Shown here piece after piece: positions 1 to 4,892 of a stretch of 5,279 nt of DNA. The translations under genes were made by a program, and so were the position numbers. The stretch lies in NCBI GenBank assembly GCA_035513275.1, contig DATKCJ010000216.1:1-5279 (forward strand), in the 5' to 3' direction. The notes beneath the pieces were generated by a model that was not told the origin of the DNA, made no database searches, and saw only the letters and a list, made by a program, of their open reading frames with translations. Every line of letters starts with the position of its first letter. The first letter of the stretch is position 1. Source of the DNA: DATKCJ01 sp035513275. GTDB lineage: Bacteria > Verrucomicrobiota > Verrucomicrobiia > Opitutales > Opitutaceae.

Positions 1-827
1 GGATCGGTGATGGCCACGATGGCGTGCTCGTCGAGGGCCGCCTTCAAATCGCCGACTTCCTTGAGTGAGGCACGCAATTGCTCCTCGGACCGCACGCGCC
101 CGGTGATGTCGGCGCGGATGGCGATGTATTGCCGCGGTTTCCCCTGCTCGTTTAGGAACGGCACGATTGTCGTGTCCACCCAGTAGAAAGTGCCATCCTT
201 CGCGCGATTCTTGATCTCGCCGTGCCAGACGCGACCGTGCGCAATCGTGTGCCAAAGATCGCGAATGAACTCCTTCGAATGGTGGCCGGAGTTGATGATC
301 CGGTGGTCCTGACCCACCAGTTCCTCGCGCGAATACTGGGAGATCGCACAGAACTTGTCGTTTACGTAGGTGATGCGGCCTCCAGGGTCCGTGATGGCCA
401 CGATCGCGTGCTCATCCAACGCCGCCTTCAGATCGATCACCTCCTTGGTAGAGTCGTGCAGGCGCTCCTCGGCGTGTTTGCGCTCGGTGATGTCGGCGCG
501 GATAGCGATGTATTGCCGCGGTTTCCCCTGCTCGTTGAGGAACGGCACGATCGTGGTGTCGACCCAGTAGAAGGTGCCGTCCTTAGCACGGTTCTTGATC
601 TCCCCGTGCCATACCCGCCCGTGTGCGATCGTGTGCCACAGGTCGCGGATGAACTCCGTCGGGTGGTGACCTGAGTTGATGATCCGATGGTCCTGACCTA
701 GAAGCTCCTCGCGCGAATACTTGGAGATCGCGCAGAACTTGTCGTTCACGTAGGTGATGCGGCCGCCAGGATCGGTCATCGCAACGATGGCGTGCTCGTC
801 CAACGCGGCCTTGAGGTCGCCGATCTC
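1..827 (-). repeat. In-gene tandem repeat, 384-bp (128-codon) period, PAS units
   Basis: Units run 827-444, 443-60 and 59 to beyond the edge, with exact 384-base spacing. For example, the motif at plus-strand position 7 recurs at 391 and, slightly changed, at 775. Units 1 and 2 differ at only about seven amino acids over the PAS core and more in the 14-residue linker (ERKHAEERLHDSTK against GRVRSEEQLRASLK). Their DNA differs at many third codon positions. This is domain duplication within a gene, not a mobile or CRISPR repeat. Confidence 0.92.
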
Positions 828-872
828 TCGGAGGGACTCCCGGAGTTGATGGTCTGAATGCACTTTCGTCAC
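1..872 (-). CDS. Tandem multi-PAS sensor protein, partial (C-terminus beyond left edge)
   Basis: The minus frame is open from a TAA at 935-933 to the left edge. It encodes two complete PAS/PAC units and the start of a third. Counting from GTG 872, unit 1 is residues 16-143, unit 2 is 144-271 and unit 3 begins at 272. Each unit has the PAS core (ITYVNDKFCAIS, YSREELLGQDHRIINSG), the FWHGEI-like segment VWHGEIKNRAKDGTFYWVDT, and the PAC end RQYIAIRADIT. PAS domains of this S-box type sense redox, oxygen or ligands, usually ahead of a histidine kinase or cyclase. The output domain lies outside the window, so kinase activity is only likely. No hydrophobic segment is visible, so the seen part is probably cytoplasmic. 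There is no ATG near the start. GTG 872 (VTKVHSDHQ) or GTG 863 fits, but neither has a clear ribosome binding site. The gene lies 60 bases after the receiver gene, in the same frame, probably in one operon with it. Confidence 0.88.
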   Translation of the reverse strand, partial: MTKVHSDHQLRESLREIGDLKAALDEHAIVAMTDPGGRITYVNDKFCAISKYSREELLGQDHRIINSGHHPTEFIRDLWHTIAHGRVWHGEIKNRAKDGTFYWVDTTIVPFLNEQGKPRQYIAIRADITERKHAEERLHDSTKEVIDLKAALDEHAIVAITDPGGRITYVNDKFCAISQYSREELVGQDHRIINSGHHSKEFIRDLWHTIAHGRVWHGEIKNRAKDGTFYWVDTTIVPFLNEQGKPRQYIAIRADITGRVRSEEQLRASLKEVGDLKAALDEHAIVAITD

Positions 873-910
873 CGCGCGAAGATAGTCGCGGCAGGGTCCA
901 GTGGGTAGAC

Positions 911-923
911 CCGGAATTTCCGG
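911..923. other. Short dyad between receiver and PAS genes
   Basis: CCGGAA-T-TTCCGG is a 6-base perfect inverted repeat about a single central base. It sits in the 60-base gap between the receiver gene stop and the PAS start. It could be an operator, or a weak hairpin that affects expression of the downstream gene. It has no T-run, so it is not a convincing terminator. Chance occurrence in GC-rich DNA is possible. Confidence 0.25.
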
Positions 924-932
924 CCTTTCAGG

Positions 933-1766
933 TTATCGGGTGGAGGTCTTTCGGGGTATTGCTGACTGTGGGGCGTTTGCCTGGTGGGTATTAAGCAAGT
1001 GCAAGGGACTGGACAAGGTCCAATGGAGGTCCAGTCGCGGGGAAACCTGGCTGAACTTCTCGAACTCGACCGGCTTGATTATGTATTGCTCCGCACCGAG
1101 CCTGGCGCATTCGAGGATACTCTTGTCGTCCTTGGAAACAGTGAGCACGACGACCGGGATGTTGAGGGTCTGCTCGTAGGCCTTTATCCGCCGCAGCACC
1201 TCCATGCCGGACACTTTGGGGAGGTTAAGATCCAGAAGGATGAGCAATGGCCACGGCCGTGCGGCAGGTCGCGAGGAACCAAACAAATAGTCAAGCGCCG
1301 CCTCCCCATCCCTGATCACGGTCACCGGGTTCGAAAACTTCGCGCGTTTGAACGCACGCAAAGTGAGCTCGGCATCGACGACGTTGTCCTCGACCAACAG
1401 AATTTCCCCAGCCGCGGAGCCGTGTTGATATTCCCCGGACTGGACCAACAGGCTCGCCACCGAAACTTGCAGGGCGTCGGCCAGACTGATGATGCTGCGC
1501 AATGTAAGATTGCGCCCGCCGCGCTCGATGTCGGCGACATAGGTCCGGTGCAAGCCGGCCCGCCAAGCCAACTCTTCCTGTGTGACTCCCAGTCGACGTC
1601 GCTGCGCTTTGATAGTTTTTCCCAAGTTTGCTTGGAGCTCCGCTGTTGCGCGTGTGGCTGTTTTGGCAACCTTTTGATCTTTCGGAGCTTTCACGGAGTA
1701 TCTTAGCAGCGGGCACAATAGACTATAAGTGACAATCAGCGCCCCGAACGAGTTGCGGTCGGCCAC
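933..1766 (-). CDS. XRE-type HTH fused to CheY/Rcp1-like receiver domain
   Basis: A 277-residue ORF if started at GTG 1766. Residues 48-107 are an XRE/Cro-C1 helix-turn-helix (TQEELAWRAGLHRTYVADIE, then RNLTLRSIISLADAL), the type seen in SinR-like repressors and restriction-modification controller proteins. Residues 121-250 are a receiver domain. It has the acidic pair E126/D127, phospho-acceptor D179 (LLDLNLP), T209 (VVVLTVSKDD) and K231 (IIKP), so all phosphotransfer residues are present. The domain ends like the Rcp1 group (LDLHWTL). The order, DNA-binding domain first and receiver last, is the reverse of most response regulators. GTG 1694 (VKAPKDQ) is an alternative start that drops 24 poorly structured residues. 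GTG 1766 is favoured only by its one-base overlap with the upstream ORF. It is likely a cytoplasmic transcription factor controlled by phosphorylation, perhaps from the downstream PAS protein; that pairing is inferred from adjacency. The 25-residue tail after the receiver shows no recognisable motif. Confidence 0.9.
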   Translation of the reverse strand: MADRNSFGALIVTYSLLCPLLRYSVKAPKDQKVAKTATRATAELQANLGKTIKAQRRRLGVTQEELAWRAGLHRTYVADIERGGRNLTLRSIISLADALQVSVASLLVQSGEYQHGSAAGEILLVEDNVVDAELTLRAFKRAKFSNPVTVIRDGEAALDYLFGSSRPAARPWPLLILLDLNLPKVSGMEVLRRIKAYEQTLNIPVVVLTVSKDDKSILECARLGAEQYIIKPVEFEKFSQVSPRLDLHWTLSSPLHLLNTHQANAPQSAIPRKTSTR

Positions 1767-2011
1767 TACGGTCCGCGACGTCCGGGCAAACCGTCATGCG
1801 CGTGACAATGCTCGCCCACCGCCAAACATGCAACACAAGCGGTGGACGCACATCCGGCGCGGAGATTCTTGAAGTCCTTTGCGAGCTGGTCGGAGTCCGC
1901 GGATTCGTCGGAGACGTCGAGACAAACGACGCTGAGTCTCCCGCACTCGCATGGGTGGTGATGCGATTTCCCAATCGACTCGGGAGGAGCGACGGACGGC
2001 GATAAACCCAT
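1766..2011 (-). CDS. Possible small Cys/His-rich protein upstream of the XRE-receiver gene
   Basis: An 81-codon ORF starting at ATG 2011, with GGGAG about ten bases upstream on the minus strand as a plausible ribosome binding site. Its TAG overlaps the candidate GTG start of the XRE-receiver gene by one base (TAGTG), the usual form of translational coupling. The product has CEC near residue 21, a helix-prone acidic middle (ESADSDQLAKDFKNLRAG), and a Cys/His-rich end (CASTACVAC, EHCHAHD). That could bind metal, but no family was recognised. Codon third positions are only moderately GC-rich (my count is about 65%), less than in the clear genes here. Two other ORFs overlap it in other frames, so it may be non-coding leader DNA. 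If it is not a gene, the 1767-2212 stretch is an intergenic region with no other supported gene. Confidence 0.35.
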   Translation of the reverse strand: MGLSPSVAPPESIGKSHHHPCECGRLSVVCLDVSDESADSDQLAKDFKNLRAGCASTACVACLAVGEHCHAHDGLPGRRGP

Positions 2012-2060
2012 GGATGGTCATCTCCCGTCTGTTTGCCCCTTAGTACAATTCCCGACCCAT

Positions 2061-2123
2061 AAAAACGGGAAGCAAGCACAGAGAGCACCAAGGCACAGAG
2101 GGAGAAGAAACAGGAGTAAGAGG
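2061..2123. repeat. Purine-rich 'gcacagag' intergenic repeat
   Basis: GCACAGAG occurs at 2076-2083 and again at 2093-2100, with a degenerate copy (GCACCAAG) between. The copies sit in an unusually purine-rich plus-strand run. Tracts of the 'cacagagagcacagagg' kind recur between genes in many environmental bacterial genomes, including Verrucomicrobiota, from memory. Here it lies in the leader of the esterase gene. A function is not known; it could be a dispersed repeat remnant or part of the 5' untranslated region. Confidence 0.4.
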
Positions 2124-2142
2124 AATTTCAGTTTGGCGAAAA

Positions 2143-2159
2143 CGAGCTCCCCGAGCTCG
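2143..2159. promoter_or_regulatory. Dyad upstream of esterase gene, possible operator
   Basis: CGAGCTC-CCC-GAGCTCG is a perfect 7-base inverted repeat with a 3-base centre, 53 bases before the esterase ATG. The position suits an operator or a leader hairpin. A possible -10 hexamer (TACAAT, 2044-2049) lies about 100 bases upstream without a good -35, so no promoter is called. Confidence 0.3.
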
Positions 2160-2212
2160 CCGATTGCTTTTCGACACGACCGCAGTTCCATTCATTTTAG
2201 CAGGCCCACTCG

Positions 2213-3070
2213 ATGACGACGATCAACGCGACCTCCACATCGAAAGCCGAGGTGCGTGCGACGTTGCGAAATCTCGCGGCCGGGCTGCTCGGGCTTTTGG
2301 CTGGCGGCATGAGTGCGAGCGATGCGAGTTCCGATGCTGATTTTGCCGTGCCGGCGGATGCGGGCGCGTTTCACATTTTCCTCCTCGCTGGGCAGTCCAA
2401 CATGGCGGGGCGCGGCGAGGTCGGACCGCAAGACACGGCACCGATTCCGCGCGTGCTCGCGCTCGGGAAAGACGGCGCGTGGCAACCGGCGGTTGATCCC
2501 ATCCATTGGGACAAGTCCGTCGCCGGCGTGGGACTCGCGCGTTCGTTCGCGGTCGCCTACCTCGGCGAACATCCGGGCGTGACGATCGGTTTCGTGCCGG
2601 CCGCGTGTGGCGGCTCGCCGATCGCAACGTGGACCCCGGGCGCGTATTTCGACCAGACCGACAGCCATCCCTACGACGACGCGATCCGGCGCACCCGCGT
2701 CGCCCTCGAGCGCGGAACGCTCAAGGGAATCCTCTGGCACCAAGGCGAATCCGACTGCCACCCCGGGTTGTCCGAGGTGTATGCCATCGCTCTCGCGGAA
2801 CTGATCGCGCGTTTCCGCCGCGAACTCGGCGTGAGCGATCTGCCGTTTGTCGTCGGCCAGCTCGGCCGCTTCGAAGGTGCACCGTGGGGCGAGCACACGC
2901 TGCGCGTCGACGAGGCGATGCGCACCGTCGTGGCGTCGACGCCGCGCTCCGCGTTTGTCTCATCCGAGGAGCTGACGAGCAAACCCGACAACATTCATTT
3001 CAACTCCGACTCGCTGCGCGAGTTCGGCCGCCGCTACTACGCGGCTTTCCGGAAGATGGAGCAGAAGTGA
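2213..3070 (+). CDS. SASA-domain carbohydrate O-acetylesterase (CE6-like), exported
   Basis: A complete 285-residue SASA-family protein (sialate O-acetylesterase / carbohydrate esterase family 6 group). These SGNH-type hydrolases remove acetyl groups from sugars such as acetylated xylan or sialic acid. The domain covers about residues 52-282. Block I GQSNMAGRGE has nucleophile S62. An ACGGSPIATW block carries the oxyanion Gly around 133-134. HQGESD is at 176-181, and DNIHFNSDSLREFGRRY holds the catalytic D259/H262 pair, so all active-site blocks are intact. Residues 1-36 look like a signal peptide: basic residues K11, R15 and R19, a hydrophobic run LAAGLLGLLAGG, then a small-residue cleavage region near MSAS. 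It probably acts in the periplasm or outside the cell. ATG 2213 has only a weak GCAGG-like ribosome site. Length fits the single-domain family. Related plant-polysaccharide genes are not seen nearby except the broken XylR-like regulator, so the substrate cannot be fixed; acetylxylan is more likely than sialic acid (inference). Confidence 0.92.
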   Translation: MTTINATSTSKAEVRATLRNLAAGLLGLLAGGMSASDASSDADFAVPADAGAFHIFLLAGQSNMAGRGEVGPQDTAPIPRVLALGKDGAWQPAVDPIHWDKSVAGVGLARSFAVAYLGEHPGVTIGFVPAACGGSPIATWTPGAYFDQTDSHPYDDAIRRTRVALERGTLKGILWHQGESDCHPGLSEVYAIALAELIARFRRELGVSDLPFVVGQLGRFEGAPWGEHTLRVDEAMRTVVASTPRSAFVSSEELTSKPDNIHFNSDSLREFGRRYYAAFRKMEQK

Positions 3071-3137
3071 GACGAGTTGGATCGCCAAGCCTGTTGATCA
3101 AACCGGTTTCTGAATTTCAGGCGCTTGCTTGAGTTTC

Positions 3138-3158
3138 GCTGCGGCTGGATGCCGCAGC
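3138..3158. other. Stem-loop after esterase gene
   Basis: GCTGCGGC-TGGAT-GCCGCAGC is a perfect 8-base-pair GC-rich stem with a 5-base loop, 68 bases after the esterase stop. No T-run follows on either strand, so it is not a standard intrinsic terminator. It may protect the 3' end of the esterase mRNA or be a dispersed REP-like palindrome. Confidence 0.5.
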
Positions 3159-3177
3159 CACTTCGATCATCGCCCGC

Positions 3178-3195
3178 GAGCCCCTCGACGGGCTC
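3178..3195. other. Second stem-loop in the esterase 3' region
   Basis: GAGCCC-CTCGAC-GGGCTC forms a 6-base-pair stem with a 6-base loop, 19 bases past the preceding stem-loop. There is no T-run. With its neighbour it forms a small palindrome cluster filling the 213-base gap between the two convergent genes, which otherwise holds no gene. Confidence 0.4.
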
Positions 3196-3228
3196 CAACA
3201 TCCGGAACGCCGCGTCCAAACAAAAAAG

Positions 3229-3264
3229 AAGCGTGGGTGGGGTTACAGAACCCCACCCACGCTT
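3229..3264 (-). terminator. Strong rho-independent terminator for the minus-strand gene
   Basis: AAGCGTGGGTGGGGTT-ACAG-AACCCCACCCACGCTT is a perfect 16-base-pair hairpin with a 4-base loop. Read on the minus strand it is followed at once by CTTTTTTG, a proper U-tract. It begins 20 bases after the TAG (3286-3284) of the minus-strand reading frame. Read on the plus strand the following bases are only mildly T-rich (GGTTCCTTGG), so it may also stop transcripts from the esterase gene, less efficiently. Confidence 0.9.
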
Positions 3265-3283
3265 GGTTCCTTGGTTTCCGTAG

Positions 3284-3810
3284 CTACGGATTGGCGACGG
3301 TCGTCGTCGGGCTCCAACTTCCGTTGGCACCGCCGGTGCCGGTGTCGACGTGGAAGCGCACGTCGATCGGATCACCTGTGTTGGTGTCGAGGCCGGGTCC
3401 CGCAGGATTGCCGGCGCCGGTGGTGAGGTTGCTCCCACCGCGCTGAAGACGATGTTCTTCACGGAGCCGACGATGCCTGCCGTGGCAGTGCCTTGGTAGG
3501 TGAGCGGGCTCTTCTGGTTCGCTGACGGGAACCAGCCCATGTCGTTCTCCGGAATGGTGTAGGCCAGGTTGTTCGCGAACGGAACGGTGATCGTGTAGCT
3601 GCGGCCGTCGGGATTGAGGACGTCGAGCTGCACGCTGCCACCGACGAGATTGACGATCGACTCGGCGTGCTCGAAGGGCAACGACACAGCGTAGCCCGCC
3701 TTGACCTCGGCGCCGCCCCAGACACTCACCGGGCGGTTGACATACTGCACCAGCTTCCCGTTGCCGGGATTCCAATCATTCAACGTGGGCCTGTCGCTGC
3801 CGACGACAGC
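3284..3810 (-). pseudogene. Unknown beta-rich protein, 5'-truncated and frameshifted
   Basis: The minus-strand frame reads through LNDWNPGNGKLVQYVNRPVSVWGG, AVSLPFEHAESIVNLVGGSVQL and YTITVPFANNLAYTIPENDM to NIVFSA. At about 3439-3441 the sensible reading moves to another frame (GGSNLTTGAGNPAGPG, then PIDVRFHVDTGTGGANGSW) and ends at TAG 3286-3284. One missing G in a G-rich run (gcg-ggt-ggg reduced to gcggtggg) explains this. Uncorrected, the first frame runs on as low-quality sequence into the 3' end of the esterase gene. The terminator right after the corrected stop supports the corrected frame as the original gene. The family is not recognised. Alternating small and polar residues suggest a beta-sandwich domain of a secreted protein. 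No signal peptide is present. The 5' end is lost at the junction with the XylR-like fragment, and the right-hand boundary is approximate. A palindrome, CCGTAGCTACGG, spans the stop codon (3278-3289). Confidence 0.65.
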
Positions 3811-3845
3811 GGATGTTACGTTGCCTGGTGTGGGCAGCGTGGATG
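3785..3845. other. Rearrangement junction joining two 5'-truncated genes
   Basis: To the left, minus-strand coding sense is clear up to about 3785. To the right, plus-strand XylR-like sense is clear from about 3839 (VDVDDIAVG). Both genes lack their N-termini at this same point and face away from each other, so normal promoters and start regions are absent. The exact breakpoint cannot be placed, because the short overlap reads plausibly in both directions. A stem CTGTCG-CTGCCGA-CGACAG lies within it (3791-3809). No insertion sequence ends or target duplications were seen. Confidence 0.55.
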
Positions 3846-4716
3846 TCGACGACATCGCGGTCGGCCAGACAGCGGCGCGCCACCTGTTGGAAATCGGACT
3901 GCGCCATTTCGCGTTTCTCGGAAACGGAACACCCTACTCACAACAAAGGGAGAATGGATTTCGCACCGAGATTCAGGCAGCCGGTTCCGACTTCACGACG
4001 TTCACCATCAAAACCAAGTCCCGAAAGCAATCGGTCGAGTACTGGCGCGACGCCGATGAGGAGCTGCATGTGTGGATTCGCGCGCTGCCGAAGCCGATCG
4101 GCTGTTTGCCGTCCACGATCCCGTCGGGCGCATCGCGGCCGAGGTCTGTCGCGACAACGACATTCATGTTCCCGAGCAGGTCGCAATCGTCGCCGCCGAC
4201 AACGACGAGTTGATCGGCGGCCTCACTCATCCGCCACTGTCGAGTGTGCGCATTTCCTGGGCGAAGATTGGGTTCGAGACCGCGCGCATCATGGAGGAGA
4301 TGCTCGCCACGAGGGCAGTGCCCGCCGTGCCCCTGTTGGTTCCACCCGAGGGCGTGGCCGCACGTCTTTCATCCGACCTGCTTGCCGTGGATTCGCCACG
4401 CCTGCAGGCGGCGCTGCGCACGATCCGCGAACAGGCATGCGACGGCCAGACCGTGAAGGAACTGCTCAGCAAGATCCCGATCTCGCGCCGCACTCTCGAA
4501 GAGCAGTTCCAGAAGCACCTGCACCGCAGCCCGCGCGACGAAATTATTCGCGTCCGCCTCCTTCAAGCCCGCGGCCTGCTCGGCGGGACCGATCTGAGCA
4601 TGGCACTGATCGCCGAGCGTTGCGGTTTTGGAAACGCAGAACGATTCTCCGTGGTCTTCCACCAGGTCGAAGGCTGCACTCCATCTTCCTATCGCAAACG
4701 CTACCACCTCGCGTAG
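3839..4716 (+). pseudogene. XylR-like AraC-family regulator, N-terminally truncated and frameshifted
   Basis: The sequence matches the C-terminal two thirds of XylR-type regulators, which join a LacI/periplasmic-binding-like sugar domain to an AraC helix-turn-helix and control sugar-use genes. The first part (3839-4102) has VDVDDIAVG and QTAARHLLEIGLRHFAFLG, then YSQQRENGFRTEI, up to LPKPIG. Sense resumes one frame over at 4105 as FAVHDPVGRIAAEVCRDN and VPEQVAIVAADNDELIGG, ending at TAG 4714-4716. A one-base loss near 4103 (for example ggcctgttt to ggctgttt) accounts for this. The AraC domain is intact (about 4395-4710): first helix-turn-helix VKELLSKIPISRRTLEEQF, second ALIAERCGFGNAERFSVVF, then the TPSSYRKRY end. 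Roughly 100 N-terminal residues of a usual ~390 are missing, with no start codon or ribosome site of its own. An internal GTG or ATG could still make a DNA-binding fragment. It may once have controlled polysaccharide genes such as the esterase (inference). Confidence 0.85.
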
Positions 4717-4802
4717 CGTGGATCGAGTTGCGCAACCCATCCCGCCTGCACGCATTCGATGGCAGGCTGCTCTGCTGGCCCGCAGAGTGCGCTAAATCGG
4801 AA

Positions 4803-4853
4803 TCGCCCGCGAGCGGGCAGCTTCCGCTTGCGGGAAGCGTCACGCTTCGAAGT
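4803..4853. repeat. Cluster of short inverted repeats (REP-like)
   Basis: Three small hairpins lie end to end: GCCCG-CGAG-CGGGC at about 4805-4818, GCTTCC...GGAAGC at about 4820-4838, and GAAGCG-TCA-CGCTTC at 4834-4848. The self-complementary CTTCGAAG follows at 4846-4853. The second and third share an arm, so they could be alternative folds. Together they fill most of the 173-base gap between the XylR-like fragment and the next gene, which holds no other supported gene. They resemble intergenic REP-type palindromes, but copies elsewhere in the genome cannot be checked here. Confidence 0.45.
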
Positions 4854-4854
4854 T

Positions 4855-4892
4855 TAGGAACTCGTCGGTCGCTCGGGTCCGACGAATTCCTA
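4855..4892 (-). terminator. Long hairpin starting at the stop codon of the secreted-protein gene
   Basis: TAGGAACTCGTCGG (4855-4868) pairs with CCGACGAATTCCTA (4879-4892) over 14 positions with one mismatch and a 10-base loop. On the minus strand the first three bases of the hairpin are the TAG of the secreted-protein gene. Downstream there is only AACTTCG, with no U-tract. It therefore fits a weak or rho-assisted terminator or an mRNA 3'-end stabiliser better than a classic intrinsic terminator. Confidence 0.55.

Noticed and set aside
222..674. Long plus-strand open frame of 150 codons across the PAS region
   Set aside because: It is antisense to a clear PAS protein. Its length comes from the repeat and GC-rich codon use, and its translation shows no family features.
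1..827. Regular long repeats that might suggest a CRISPR-like or satellite array
   Set aside because: The repeats keep an open reading frame, have a 128-codon period and encode complete PAS/PAC domains, so they are duplicated protein domains.
1008..1035. Inverted repeat ACTGGAC...GTCCAGT
   Set aside because: It lies inside the C-terminal coding part of the receiver gene, has a 14-base loop and no regulatory context; probably chance.
984..1706. 240-codon plus-strand open frame opposite the XRE-receiver gene
   Set aside because: The minus strand encodes recognisable domains with all catalytic residues, so this is a shadow frame.
1690..1735. Possible promoter (TTGTCA and TAAGAT) ahead of GTG 1694 on the minus strand
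   Set aside because: The spacing between the two hexamers is about 24 bases, too long for a standard sigma-70 promoter, so no promoter is called.
2192..2896. 234-codon minus-strand frame opposite the esterase gene
   Set aside because: The plus strand has the intact SASA active-site blocks and a signal peptide. The opposite frame is Arg- and Glu-rich with no domain.
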